A stretch of 64,000 bases of DNA from Nymphaea colorata (GCF_008831285.2 NC_045145.1:22026040-22090039); one strand, 5' to 3'. Positions 45,910-57,659 are shown, numbered from the stretch's first letter. The notes: generated by a model from the sequence alone, not told the origin. Numbers and translations: made by a program.

Positions 45910-46424
45910 TCATCACTGAGTCTACACCAACTCTCATTTCTTGTATCATTATACAACTTGGTTCCACATTTTTAGTTAAAGATCTTGGCCCTCTCACGTA
46001 TTTTCTAGGCATTGAAGTCAATCAATGACCTAGGGAGATATGCCTGTGCCAATAAAGTTACATTAATAGCAGTCTTCACAAAGCTCAAATGGATAATGCT
46101 AAATCCATGACGTCTCCCATGTTGACTACCAAAAATCTCACAGCTGCTGAATAATCCTCTTTTTCGGATCCCACGCTATATCAGAGTGTGATGGGTGCAT
46201 TACAGTATAGTTTAACAGCAAATCTAGTCTTCCATGCTCGTACCCATTGAAATTGATTTTCACTTCGTTAGAGATCACGTCAATAAGGGAGAGATACAAG
46301 TGAAATTTATTTGAACCAAAGAGAAACTAGCAGATGGGAGGACAAAGACTCTTGGAGGAACAACATTCACAAATTTCAGAAACAATCTCAACGTCGTGGA
46401 ACCACCGTTCAGATTGCGGGATAC

Positions 46425-46642
46425 TGTTAAGGAAAGTTTTGAATGAAGATTGACGATAATTGTGGATCTAGATTGAGGATAGTTGTGGATCTGATTTTCA
46501 TACCTTGCCTTTTGGATTTATTGTAACCTACCATTGTACTCTATATAAATACGTTGTATTCTTAATGATACACATAAGAGAAAAAGATTTCATCCGAAGT
46601 TCGTGTCCTCTCTTTCTTTCATGAATTTCTTGAGTTTTTTTA
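46425..46642 (+). repeat. 3' LTR of Copia-3
   Basis: 218 bp with TATAAATACG near 46547. Ends TTTTTTTA (TA instead of CA), then the target duplicate CTTAT. Confidence 0.92.
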
Positions 46643-48315
46643 CTTATCTTCGTCCATATACCAAACATAAACTTGACCATAGATCAGTAAGAAGTGTCTT
46701 TCTGGGGTATGCCCCACAACAAAAAGGCTACTATTGTTTGAATTTGAAAAACAACAAAATTTTTGTGACACGACATGCTGTTTTCAATGGAGGAGAATTT
46801 TCATTCAAAACAAAAAAACATAGAGAAAATTACAAGCCAGAAAGTTAAGGTGGGCAGCCTATTCTCTTTGCCCTTCTTGCTTCAAAACTCACTACCAGAG
46901 TCCTTAGAGCCACATCTTGTGACGCATCATGCTGATCCAAATATGGAGCAACGCCTTCATTTCGACGAACATGATGATAGTCAACAACTGGGTGGTCAAA
47001 GTTACAACCAAAGTCCTAGTTCAAATAGTGAACCAAGACACAACCAAGACGATGTATCTCATGCACCAAGTCCCACTTGTAGAGATGATGTTCAAGTGGA
47101 ATGTAGAGCTGATCAAATTGAATATGAAATACCTGTTCCTCCTAGGACTCATACAATACTCAGTCGTTAACAACTAGGAATAGCCAAACCAAACCCAAAG
47201 CTTCAAGGTTTTCAATCATATTCTTCTACCAAATACCCTTTAGCTTTAACATCTATCTTGACTGAGGAAAGTGAACCATCAAGCCACATTGAAGCCTTAC
47301 AATGTGAAAAGTGGAAAGAAGCTATGCAAAATGAATACGACACACTTGTCCAAAGTCAAACGTGAAAACTTGTTTCTCCCGAGGATGCCAAGTATGTTAT
47401 TGGGTGTAAATGGGTTTTCAAGATAAAAAGGAAGGAAGATGACTTTATAGAAAGGTACAAAGCTAAGCTAGGTTAGCCAAGGGATATAGTCAAAAGGAAG
47501 AAATAGACTGCATCGAGACTTTTATCCCTGTCATCAAACCCACAACTATTAGGACTGTTTTGACCATTGCTCTTTAAAACAAATGAAAAATTAGGCAACT
47601 TGACGTACAAATGCATTCCTTCATGGAACTCTTATTGAAGAAGTTTTCATGAATCAACTGCCTGGTTTTGAAAATGGTCGTTTTCCAAAACATGTATGCA
47701 AATTACAAAAGACTTTGTATGGTCTAAAACAAGCTCCAAGAGCTTCGTTTGCTAGATTGAGTACATTTCTTGACAAAATGGGAATCCAAGAAGCTCGTTC
47801 GGAGACATCTCTCTTCATTTTTGAAAAAGAAAATACCATTGCAAATGTTCTTGTATATGTTGATGACATCATTGTTACAGAAAATTCAGAAATTTATATT
47901 CAAAAGCTTATTTTCTCATTTAGCTCTGAATTTGCCATCAAAGACTTGGAAGATTCACACTGTTTTTTGGGCATCGAAGCTAAACACATCACTCAAGGGT
48001 TGATCCTTTTACAACAAAAATACATTGGAGATTTATTGAAACAAACAAATATGCCCATGTCAACACCTACGGCTACAAGTCCTATCTTAACTATTTCATC
48101 TGGAACAAAATTCAAATGACCATTCTTTGCCTAGAAGTACTATCAGAGCACTACAATATGCAACCATGACATGTCCTAACAACGCTTTCACTGTAAATAA
48201 AGTGTGCCAATTCGAGCATTCTCCAACCGATCTCCATTGGGCAGCTTTCAAGCACATACTCAGATACCTGAAGTTCACCATAAATTATGGCTGACTTCTT
48301 AAGAGATCATCCACT
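46643..48315 (+). pseudogene. Copia-2 integrase end, reverse transcriptase and partial RNase H
   Basis: Resumes after Copia-3 with YLRPYTKHKLDHRSVRSVFL, the integrase C-terminal block. Reverse transcriptase runs from about 47380 (YVIGCKWVFKIKRKEDDF) with stops. The open part 47649-48119 has LYGLKQAPRA and YVDDIIVTEN (the YVDD active site). RNase H is cut after ILRYLKFTINYG. Confidence 0.85.
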
Positions 48316-48939
48316 ATGAATATTATGGTGTATAGTGTACGTAAATGAGCAAACATCTATATGAGATAAACTGAAATAAAACTAGTAACTAACATTTAGT
48401 TAACGAGAACAATGATCAAATAGTTGTTTGATTAGTAAATAGGTTATTGCTAGATAGTTGTTTAACTTGTTCAAACGATTGATTATTAGGATATACTCAT
48501 TACATAGAGTGTGTGCACAAATCTACCGATGTTTTTCTGCCGCCAAAAATTTTTACCGTGCAAACCATGTAAAATGTTTTCCCTTGCTTGTGTCACTTCT
48601 ACCAACATTTTTCGGATGCCGGTACTAGGCGTATTTTTTGTAGTGATGCTCATCATTTATTAGTGTCATCAGTTAACTTCTGTAGTGCGTTGAAAAAACC
48701 AAAGTGGTGTGCGCCATGACACATATATTGTCTAATTTAAGTAAGAAAAGATGCACCATGATTCTTTTGGAGAGGCATTTGATTCTTAATTTTTGAAGTA
48801 GCTGAAATTAGCATGGATATATTTCTGCATGGAGTAACTTTAGATGCCGTTGCTCACCTGGTTCTACATGCACTCTATATAAGAGCAATGTGTTTCTTTG
48901 CTGCACTTCCCCATGATCAAGTTCCTCGAGATGCCCAAA
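48316..48939 (+). promoter_or_regulatory. Upstream and promoter region of MMP-H
   Basis: After the Copia-2 break the MMP upstream segment resumes (GAGATAAACTGAAATAAAAC and onward, equivalent to about 15890-16460). TATATAA at 48876-48882, in CACTCTATATAAGAGC, is the likely core promoter. Confidence 0.75.
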
Positions 48940-49881
48940 ATGGTTTCTACATTATCCTTTGCTGCAATCCTCATGATTCTGGTCCAGACCAACTGTACGG
49001 AGTGGGCTTCTGGTCACATTGGCAACTTCCATTACCAGGCAGGGGCAGATTACCTGCAACTTTCTGGCTATGGCAAAGGACAAAGCCATGAAGTGCTCCC
49101 TTCCCTAAAAAGATATCTTCAACATTTCGGCTATTTGGACACGGTTGCCGACATAGGATTCTCTCATGTTTTTGATAAAGATCTAGAAGCTGCCGTGAAG
49201 AAATACCAAGCGTTCTTCAGCCTCAACGCTACTGGCATACTTGACACAGCAACAGTGCACCAACTAATCCAGCCGAGATGTGGTGTACCAGACATAATCA
49301 AAGATCCAGCGCCGGCAAAATTCCACCGGATTAATGTCACCGGCAACTCAAGTTCATCACTATACGGTCTCACAAACAGCTGTTGGCCACCATCAAGCAG
49401 GAGACTATTGTATAATATCTCGCTGAACGAGCACATGCCATTTCCTATAGCAGATCTAAGGCCCGTCTTCCGTGAGGCATTCAAAACATGGGCTTCATTC
49501 TCGCCATTCGAGTTCACAGCTTCGACCGCGAGAATCGCTCAGTTGCACATCGGATTCTACCGGGGGCAGCACTTAAATTGTCCAGATCCGTTTGATGGTG
49601 TTGGCAACTTGCTTGCACACGCATTTTATCCTCCATCTGGCGTGCTTCACATCAACGCAGATTGTGTATGGGCGATCGACCCTGAGATCTTGAGGAACAC
49701 GGAAGAATCGTACGACGTTCAATCAGTCGCCGTTCATGAGATCGGCCATCTACTGGGGTTGGGTCATAGTACAGTTCCAGAAGCAATCATGTATCCTACG
49801 TTGGATTCTCAAACAAGGAAGGTGGAGCTGCATGGCGATGATATTGCAGGAATTAATGCTATGTATCCTCGGTCTAGCTGA
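48940..49881 (+). CDS. MMP-H: plant matrix metalloproteinase, intact, 313 aa
   Basis: Family M10A secreted zinc endopeptidase. Signal peptide MVSTLSFAAILMILVQTNC, propeptide with cysteine switch PRCGVPD at 112-118, catalytic HEIGHLLGLGH at 266-276, then IMYPTLD (Met-turn), ending MYPRSS without a hydrophobic tail. Single exon. In-frame Met codons lie upstream at 48898, 48913 and 48931. The first falls too close to the TATA box at 48876, and 48940 is the start shared with the other copies. Differences from MMP-D include DIGFSHVFDK, a Cys after TNS (NSCWPP) and DCVW near the catalytic domain end. It is closest in layout to MMP-E, since both have the complete MITE and the same downstream segment. 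Confidence 0.93.
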   Translation: MVSTLSFAAILMILVQTNCTEWASGHIGNFHYQAGADYLQLSGYGKGQSHEVLPSLKRYLQHFGYLDTVADIGFSHVFDKDLEAAVKKYQAFFSLNATGILDTATVHQLIQPRCGVPDIIKDPAPAKFHRINVTGNSSSSLYGLTNSCWPPSSRRLLYNISLNEHMPFPIADLRPVFREAFKTWASFSPFEFTASTARIAQLHIGFYRGQHLNCPDPFDGVGNLLAHAFYPPSGVLHINADCVWAIDPEILRNTEESYDVQSVAVHEIGHLLGLGHSTVPEAIMYPTLDSQTRKVELHGDDIAGINAMYPRSS

Positions 49882-50113
49882 TTGATTCTTGGAGTTATTT
49901 CTTACATGACTATGAATAAGGCATAGTGAATCTTAGGGTTTTGACTAGGTTGTGTATCCTATTCTCACTTGCCACATTTTTGTCACCTTTGTGACAAATT
50001 GTCAGCTTATATTTTTCTTAATCAATTTCTATTTTTTGTTGGCTCTCTCTCTCTCTCTCCCCCACAATTTGAATTGTAACCCATTGTGAGCCCCGAACCC
50101 ATGATGGTAGAAT
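49882..50113 (+). other. MMP-H 3' flank
   Basis: Common MMP 3' flank with a CT run, ending at the MITE. Confidence 0.7.
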
Positions 50114-50452
50114 TAGGAATGTGAATAGATTAGATTCGAGTCAGATATACTCTTTATCTGCTTTTTTGAATAATCTGATATTCATATTCGAATACAAACA
50201 AAAAAGTCATATCCGAATCTAAATGAAAACTTTGCACCAAACTTGGCATATTCTTGAAATGTTTATACAATATTTGTTTAAAAATAAATTCAATCCAAAT
50301 CTATATCCGAATTTGATCGAATATTTATGTATACTGAATTTCAATCAAAATCCAAAACTGATTTGATTTCTTAATCAGATTTTTTTATGTCAGATTTTTT
50401 GAGAATGATTAAATCGGATATCCAATTCAAATTGAACATATTGACATCCCTA
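50114..50452. repeat. hAT-like MITE, complete copy downstream of MMP-H
   Basis: 339 bp, TAGGAATGTGAATAGATTAG to ATATTGACATCCCTA. The ends are inverted repeats of the TAGGGATGTCAAT type, the same terminal family as the 3.35-kb element at 26663. The target duplication is unclear. Confidence 0.8.
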
Positions 50453-50936
50453 AGTAAAGTGACACCATTATGAGATATGGTGCGGACACACAAGGTAACC
50501 AGAAAATCTAGGATTATCTGTACAATATACAGATTAACTAAGACCCTACCCAAAATTCATGGGTAGGGCCTGATTCTTGTATTGGACCATGCCAGGTGAA
50601 GGTTTCCCAAGAGTGGGGAAGTATACACAAGCTACGGTTGCCAATAAAGTTTTGGAGGAGTCTAAGGGAACGACTGAAAGGGAATGGCTGAGTGGATTCA
50701 TTAGTTTGAAGGAGACAATAGAAGTCTCCACAAATCACATAAGGGAGGTGGTATGTTTATAGAACACGAGATACAAATTACACTAGACCAGTTGCATGAT
50801 GGTGTGAGTTGTAGGCCCATATATGAATGAGAAAACAAGTTGGTTCTCCATTTGGATCAATTTGACCTGCAATGAAATAGAGAACGGTCTATAATCTCTT
50901 ACAAAAACAACTTGGTTCTCCAGTGGGATCAATTTG

Positions 50937-50975
<39 letters not shown>

Positions 50976-51281
50976 GTAAATATGATTATCTAGAGTAACC
51001 CAGCTTTTTATATATATAAAATTTGAATAGTGACTCATAACTTTTTAGAGTTTCCCACCCATCTAAACTGCACTATTTGATCCAACATGATGAATAGTTA
51101 ATTGAAAAAAAAAAGGTGATGGACAATTTCGTCATCTAATATTACGTTACTCTTTTTTTCCTTGTTTTCTTTTAACCATTGATCTGTTTTAGGTAAACAA
51201 CTCTGTTTAAATGGTTGGGTAATTCTAGATAACTAGAGTCGTCTGTCAATTTGACAAAAAAAATGGTGTAGTTATGATTCA

Positions 51282-51319
<38 letters not shown>

Positions 51320-51462
51320 GCCTATCTATCTATATATATATATATATATACACACTCTGTTTAAATGGCTGGGTAACTCTAGATAACTAGAGTCATCTGT
51401 CAATTTGACAAAAAAATGCTAGAGTTATGATTCAGTTTCTCTCTCTCTCTCTCTCTCCCTAG

Positions 51463-51523
<61 letters not shown>

Positions 51524-51711
51524 ACGTGCATGTACACATTCAGTAGATACGGATCCTGATCACAACAGCTATCTATTTGAGACAAACTGAAACAAAACTT
51601 TCGACAATTAAACATTAAGCCATTGACAAATGAGATATTAACAAATGCCCACTAAATTTTGGCTATCTTCAAATCCATGCACATGACAAGTCCCAAACTT
51701 CCACCTCTCGC
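50453..51711. other. Non-coding segment with microsatellites downstream of MMP-H
   Basis: Matches the segment after MMP-E. A local duplication places a CTCTGTTTAAATGGCTGGGTAA-type stretch twice (about 51205-51320 and 51355-51460). TA repeats are at 50939-50973, about 51330-51352 and 51464-51520. CT repeats are at about 51287-51316 and 51437-51456. No gene was recognised. Confidence 0.7.
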
Positions 51712-52720
51712 TAAGCCTGGGCATCGGGACGGGCCGGGCCACCACCGGGTACCCAGTACCAGGCCCGACTCGGGCCCGGGCCTGGTTAACGGGTTGATTT
51801 TATCGAGCTCAGCCCGGCACGATACTTAACGGCTCAGGCTCGGGCTTTGATCCACTGATCGTCGATAGCCCGACAAGCCCATAACTTCAGATATATATAT
51901 ATATATATGAACTTTGGGTTTCCCGTTTCGTAACTTCTTTTGAATCCTCCGCTGCTCTGCGAGAGTGAATGCTTCATCATTCCTGTCTGCAAACGCCTCC
52001 TCCGGTTCTCACTCCTCCCTGTCACCCACCCATCGGCTTGTAAAACCCATCGCCCATCGTCTTTGCCAGAAAAAGGGAGAGCACGGCTAGAGGGGTTAGG
52101 GTTTCTGAGCGATCTAGATAATAGAGAAAGGGAAAAAGCCCTTTGAAGAATGGCGTTTTCCGTCCTAGAGAGTGGTAGAGTATCTTTAAGGAGAGCAGAG
52201 TTGCGAACTTCATGCATGGTCGCACCCATGGCCAAGAAATCGGGCTTTGCATCTGAAGCACTCTGCTGTGCCACATGATCAAAATCAGCAGCCGCTGCTG
52301 GAAGAACGACTTCCTGCGGTGCTCGTTCAGAAGTTTTGGAAGCTATGATGTCTGGTTTCCCATTTGCAACACGTTAAGCCCTTGACAAAATACAGGAACA
52401 TAGTAAGGAAAAGTCATTTGGAAAAGAGAGATAAAGAGGTAGAGAGGTTAGGGAGGAGTACTTCAAAAAAGTGATTTTTGCGACCCATTCATGATGACAA
52501 AAGCAACAATCATATCTCAAGAGGGGTTGTGGTTTCTCTATATATTTTTGCTAACAGTACCCGAAAAAGCCTGGCCCGGCCATAATCGGCAGGGCCGGGC
52601 CTCAGGCATACAATAAATTTCGAGGCCCAATAATACGAAAGCCCGGCCCGGCCCGGGTCTCGGGCTTGCATTTGGGAACCTTTTTCGGGTTGGGCCAGCC
52701 CGACCCGATGCCCAGCCCTA
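51712..52720. mobile_element. hAT-like element, 1.0 kb, GC-rich ends
   Basis: Begins TAAGCCTGGGCATCGGGACG and ends CCCGATGCCCAGCCCTA, good inverted repeats. Subterminal GGGCCGGGCC/GGCCCGGCC words are dense at both ends. Flanks CCTCTCGC and CTTCCCGA resemble an imperfect 8-bp duplication, and the paralogous site near 35285 (CACCTCCCGAAGG) is empty. The interior has leader-like CT/GA-rich DNA and a 146-codon open stretch on the minus strand (52274-51834) that I do not recognise. No transposase. Confidence 0.8.
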
Positions 52721-52850
52721 CTTCCCGAGGGAAACATCAAACTGGACTGTTAAAATACAAAACTACCCTTTAATCAAAATTACCTCTTAAAAAATAAAAA
52801 TTAAAAGAAATGCCACGGCCCCATCGGCTACCGCTCCACGGTGATCCAAA
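52721..52850. other. Resumed duplicated segment
   Basis: Matches about 35286-35410 (AAACATCAAACTG, then AAGAAATGCCACGGCCCC) up to the left edge of Copia-4. Confidence 0.7.
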
Positions 52851-53364
52851 CCCGAATTTATGTGAAGAAAAACTGGCAGAGTCTCAACGTCCAAAATAAT
52901 TCTCAATAATAAACTTAACAAAGTATACTTAGTAGGAACTTAATAACAACACCAACAAAGTTCACAAAATGAACTTGACCAAGCAACAATGTAACATGTG
53001 CATCAACACTTAAATCACGAATAACTATTTTTAACAATTAAATATTACATGAACACCAATAATCTAAGAAAGACTCTCCTCACTAGCTCATGTAATGAGC
53101 CACCCCACTTACAAAAGAAGACACCCTTGCTGTACTTGTATCACCCAAGCACCCATTCAACACAATCCACTCAACACACTTCTTTTTCACACACCTCACT
53201 ATGCCCATCATCCCTATTTATAGCGATGAATAAGTCGTGGATGATGCTTCCACTGATTTGTACACTTTATATTTTTATTTATTTTATTTTTTTTCTTTAA
53301 TGATTACATCCACCGACCTACAAAAAAGGATGAGGCTTGTAGCCTCTTGAGTTCACTCTTTACA
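52851..53364 (-). repeat. 3' LTR of Copia-4 (outer end lost)
   Basis: 514 bp matching 57087-57659, but starting only at CCCGAATTTATG, so the terminal TGTTGGAAAAACG part is missing. Confidence 0.88.
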
Positions 53365-54680
53365 ATCTCTCCCTCATTACTGACTCTCTACTCATAACTC
53401 TTAACATTCTTCTAAGCTTGGCAAATGTTTGTACCGGCAAGCCTTTAGTACAGATGTCAGCAACTTGATCTTCTAAAGCAATTGGCTGCAACAGAATCTC
53501 TCCTTTAAGTACATTCTCTCTGATAAAATGATGTTCCACCTTTATGTGTTTCATTCGAGCATGGAAGACAGGATTCTCTGCAAGTCTAATTGCACTTTGA
53601 TTATCACACTGCATAATCCACATTTTGTTTGATGTCTTTCAGCAGTCGCATCAACCACACACATTCTTGTGCTGCTTGAGATGCTGCTTTATATTCTGCT
53701 TCTATTGTAGACAGTGAAGCTGTCGGCTGTCGTTTACTACACCATGAAATTGCACCACTTCCAAGACTGAATGTATATCAATGATTGATCTTTGAGTTCA
53801 TAAGTCTCCAGCATAATCCGCATCACAATGACCAACAACTTGACAAGTTGTCCCTTTTCCATAAAGTATACCAAAGTTAAGAGTTCCTTTGATATACCTT
53901 AATATTCTTTTTATTGCTTCTAAATGTGGCTTCCTTGGAGTTTGCATGAACTTGCTCATGATACCAACTGCATAGGCAATATCTGGTCTTGACAATGTTA
54001 AGTAGATTAAGCTTCCAACCAGTTGTCGATACATAGTGAGATCTTCTAGCTTGTCTCCTTCATCAATTCTAAGCTTCACATTTATCTCAATTGGTGTTGC
54101 GATAGGTTTGCAACCGAGCATACCATACTTACGTAGTAAGTCATGAGCATACTTCTTTTGATATAAAAATAATCCGTTAGATTCGTAATCAATTTTCAAT
54201 CTAAGGAAGTGTCGCAACTCCCCCAACTCTTTCATTTCGAATCTCATAGTGAGATGTTCATGAATGAGATTAATTTATTCATTATCATCTTCAGTAATAA
54301 TTAAACCATCAACATAAATTAACAAAATAGTAAGCTTCATACCTCTTGTCTTGATGAAGAGACTTGAATCTGCTGAGGTGACTTGAAATCTACTAAACAC
54401 CAAAAATTCAGCTATTTTTTCGTATAATGCTTTGGGCACGTGCTTCAATCCATAGAGTGCTTTTCTTAGCTTGCAGATGTAGTCTGACTTGTTTGGAGAT
54501 TTGAATCATTCAGGTTGCTCTTCAAATTGTGAGGTCTTTCTTCTTCTATACTTCTTTGTTGCACAGGACTTACTCCTGTTCTCCAAGGATCTACATGTTT
54601 TTCTTGTTTTGGGCTATGAACTTGTTTATCTGGTCGTCTTGCTTTTATGACTTCCGGCTCAGGCTTTCCTTGATTCATCT
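53365..54680 (-). pseudogene. Copia-4 reverse transcriptase end and RNase H
   Basis: The N-terminal half of reverse transcriptase is deleted: a Pro/Lys-rich linker (54678-54466) runs straight into LRKALYGLKH. The active site is YVDGLIIT at about 54320 (second Asp changed to Gly). The frame 54247-53798 has FEMKELGELRHFL and YRQLVGSLIYLTLSRPDIAY. RNase H ends at 53623-53360 with [18 protein letters not shown]. Confidence 0.85.
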
Positions 54681-54822
54681 CAAATTATATTTTGTTTCGA
54701 ACATCTCTCTCAAAACCTGGAGAGTCTGGAAGCACATTCTTTTCTTCTGACCACCAGGATGATTCTTCATCGAAGATGACATCGCGAGAAACATGAGCTT
54801 GTCCTGTGCTTAGATTAGCACA

Positions 54823-56180
54823 TCACCATTCCTTCCGATATAGATCATATCCGACAAAGACACACCTCTGTGCCTTCTTGTCGAACTTAGTCATGTGCTG
54901 CTCAAATAGAAAGACATAACATACACAACCAAATACTCTAAAATAACTCACTGACGACTTCTTTTTATGAAGCATTTCATATGGAGACTTAAAATTAAAT
55001 TTTGGCAACGGTAGTGAATTAATAAAGTGTACAGTGGTGCTGACACACTTGGCTCAAAATCTCGGTGGCATGTTCTTTACATGCATCATGCTTCGGCATA
55101 TTTCTGCTATGTGACGATTTTTTTCGTTCTGCCACTCCATTTTGTTGTGGCGTATAGGCACATGTAAATTACCTTCGAATACCATATTGCCTCATGTATA
55201 TCATAAACATGTCAGATGTATATTTGCCACCATTATTGGTGCGTAGACACCGAAATTTTATACCCAAGCTCTTTTCTCACAATCTGGTGAAACTCTTTAA
55301 ATTTTTCAAGTGCTTTAGACTTTTCTTTCATGAAATAGACCCAAGTATATCTTGAAAAATCATCAATAAATATGATAAAATACCATTTACCTCCAACTGA
55401 TGGGTATGATACTTTGCCGAATACATTTGAATGCACAAGCTCGAATGGTGCTTTAGCTCTGTACTTGGATTCTTTAATTGACCTTCTGTGCACCTTTCCA
55501 TATTGACATCCAAGGCATACTTTGTCTGTTCGAACTTCAATGTTTGGCAGGCCAATCAACTGCCCATTATTAGACATCTTCCGAAGTTTTTTGTATCCAA
55601 CATGAGCAAGTCTTTCATGCCAAATATTTGAAGTATCATGCTTCCTTGTTTTGTCAATATATGTTGTTTCTGCTGACAGAACATATATTGACTCAACTTT
55701 TCTTCCTTCAAATATGGGAGTTCCTTGAACATCTAAATTTTTATAAACTTTGACATTACTTAGACCGAACAAAACATAGTACCCTAAAGCTGTAAGTTGT
55801 GGCACAAACAACAAGTTTTTTGTCATTCCCGAAACATGATAGACGTTTTGTAAAATCTGGTCTTTGCCAAGGTTGGCTACAACCTCTACTTCTCCAATGT
55901 GTGCCACTGGGAGCTTTGTATTCTTAGCAGTAACAACAACTCAATTTTCGTTATATTCTTTCATACTTTAAAACATGCTTTCATCACCAGTAATATGATT
56001 TGAACATGTAGAATAAATTATCCAATTAGTTTGATAATTGATCTTTTTTTTTTCTTTTACAGGTTTTATATGAACAGAATTACATCTTTCTTGTTTAATA
56101 TCTTCTTTAACCTCCATTGAGTACAAAAATGAACTTTTCGATACAGTCTCATTAGCTCCCCTATATTGCTTACTTGTCAT
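54823..56180 (-). pseudogene. Copia-4 protease and integrase remnants
   Basis: Protease region WIIYSTCSNHITGDESMF (the catalytic DSG is mutated) at about 55980-56040. A frame 55907-55233 contains VYHVSGMTKNLL, IWHERLAHVGY (pre-integrase) and FIIFIDDFSRYTWVYF (integrase core). The integrase end is read at 55008-54823 (SPYEMLHKKKSSVSYFRVFG). Stops and frameshifts separate the parts. Confidence 0.85.
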
Positions 56181-56498
56181 GATTGCATTTCCTTCATCTA
56201 TTTTGACTTTGCAGTCACGAGCAAAATGACTCTATTTTCCACATCTAAAACACTTCTTCTTTGGTCTCCAGTGCTGTGTAGTTTCTCTTATTTTATTTTT
56301 TATATTTTTCTCTTTCTTTTCATCAATGTTTCTACTTGGAGACCTAATGACTGGCTTAGCTAGCCAACGTGATCTCTAACCCTTACTAATCAAAGCTTCC
56401 TCATTATTTACTTTGAGTGAAAGTCCAGCCATTTGCTTTGCTAATGTTTCTTGATTGATCAAGAGATTCTCCAACTCCAATAATGTTGGTTGAACTGG

Positions 56499-57035
56499 CT
56501 AGCCTTGAACACCTATTATAAAACTGCTAAATTCTGGACGAAGTCCACGAACAAGAATTGTTCGCATACGGGCCTCACAAATCTTAGACTCAGGGTCAAT
56601 TTGAGAAATCTCCCTACATATGTTTTTAACCTTCATAAAATATTCTGCTATTGACATGTTTCCCTGAGTTAATGTAGCTAACTCATTTTCTAGCAGTTGT
56701 AGGCGGGCATCATGAGTACGAGAAAATAGTGTTGCAAAAGCATTCCATACTTCTTTTAGAATCGTAGCATCACATATATGTTCTAATAAATCCTTCTCAA
56801 TTGATACTTTAATTGCAAATAGAGTTTTCTCTGCTTTGATAATCCATTTCTTTTTAGCTTCCTCATCGACAGGAATACTTGTGTCTGATCCCAATACTAT
56901 CTCCCATAATTCCTGTCCTAGAAAATACGACTCCATGCAAGATTTCCAATAGCTATAATTGCTATTGTTAAGCTTCTCAATATTATTTAATGCAACCGCT
57001 AATGCCGCCATAATTTCTGAATATAATTGGCCCAA
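56499..57035 (-). CDS. Copia-4 gag, open remnant
   Basis: 178 codons of copia gag. NSNYSYWKSCMESYF-type N-terminal block, LQLLENELATLTQGNMSIAE in the middle, ILVRGLRPEFSSFI near the end, then a stop. The knuckle lies beyond it at about 56220-56270 (CFRCGK-stop-SHFARDC). Confidence 0.85.
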   Translation of the reverse strand: MGQLYSEIMAALAVALNNIEKLNNSNYSYWKSCMESYFLGQELWEIVLGSDTSIPVDEEAKKKWIIKAEKTLFAIKVSIEKDLLEHICDATILKEVWNAFATLFSRTHDARLQLLENELATLTQGNMSIAEYFMKVKNICREISQIDPESKICEARMRTILVRGLRPEFSSFIIGVQG

Positions 57036-57086
57036 TTAATCTCACTAGTAAACTGGCCTTAAATGTAACCTCGCTCTGATACCACT

Positions 57087-57659
57087 TGTTGGAAAAACGA
57101 ACGTGGGCTCCCGAATTTATGGGAAGAAAAACTGGCAGAGTCTCGACGTCCAAAATAATTCTCAATAATAAACTTAACAAAGTATACTTAGCAGAAACTT
57201 AATAACAACACCAACAAAGTTCACAAAATGAACTTGACCAAGCAACGATGTAACATGTGCATCAACACTTAAACCACAAATAACTGTTTTTAACAATTAA
57301 ATATTACATGAACACCAAGAGTCTAAGGAAGACTCACTTCACTAGCTCATGTAATGAGCTACCCCACTTACTAATGAAGACACCCCTTGCTGTACTTGTA
57401 TCACCCAAGCACCCACTCAACACAATCCACTCAACAGACTTCTTTTGCACACACCTCACTATCCTCATCATCCCTATTTATAGGCATGTAAATAGGGATG
57501 AAGAAGTCGGTGGATGATGCTTCCACCGATTTCTACACTTTATATTTTTATTTATTATATTTTTTTTTCTTTAATGATTACATCCACCGAAAAAAGGAAG
57601 AGGCTTATAGCCTCTTGAGTTCTCTAGACTTTCCCAAGAGTTGGTGGTGACTCTTTACA
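57087..57659 (-). repeat. 5' LTR of Copia-4
   Basis: 573 bp, TG...CA ends complete. Contains CTATTTATAGG near 57474. Confidence 0.9.

Larger units (their letters stand above)
41668..46642 (+). mobile_element. Copia-3: Ty1/copia retrotransposon nested in Copia-2
   Basis: LTRs 41668-41910 and 46425-46642, flanked by perfect duplications CTTAT (41663-41667 and 46643-46647). The Copia-2 integrase reading is restored when it is removed. The primer site TGGTATCATAGCCC starts at 41911. The 5' LTR ends CA, while the 3' LTR ends TA. Domains run gag, knuckle, protease, integrase, reverse transcriptase, each with stops, and RNase H is largely absent. Confidence 0.95.
39496..48315 (+). mobile_element. 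Copia-2: Ty1/copia retrotransposon, 3'-truncated, interrupted by Copia-3
   Basis: Two pieces, 39496-41667 and 46643-48315. A probable 5' LTR (39496-39702) starts CTTAAGGAAAGT, like the TGTTAAGGAAAGT start of Copia-3. The primer site TGGTATTAGAGCC starts at 39703. Gag, a mutated knuckle, a protease (WHLDSGTTHHI at about 40735), integrase, reverse transcriptase and the start of RNase H follow in copia order, with stops throughout. The 3' end, including the LTR, is missing, and MMP-H upstream DNA begins around 48320-48335. Confidence 0.85.
52851..57659 (-). mobile_element. Copia-4: Ty1/copia retrotransposon, minus strand
   Basis: LTRs 57087-57659 (element 5') and 52851-53364 (element 3'). On the minus strand the LTR runs TGTAAAGAG to CCAACA. 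The primer site TGGTATCAGAGC lies just inside 57087. A purine tract AATGAGGGAGAGAT precedes the other LTR. The outer end of the 52851 LTR has lost about 20 bp, so no target duplication is visible. The flanks match paralogous DNA near 35410 and 35565, showing that some target DNA was lost too. All coding parts are broken. Confidence 0.93.
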
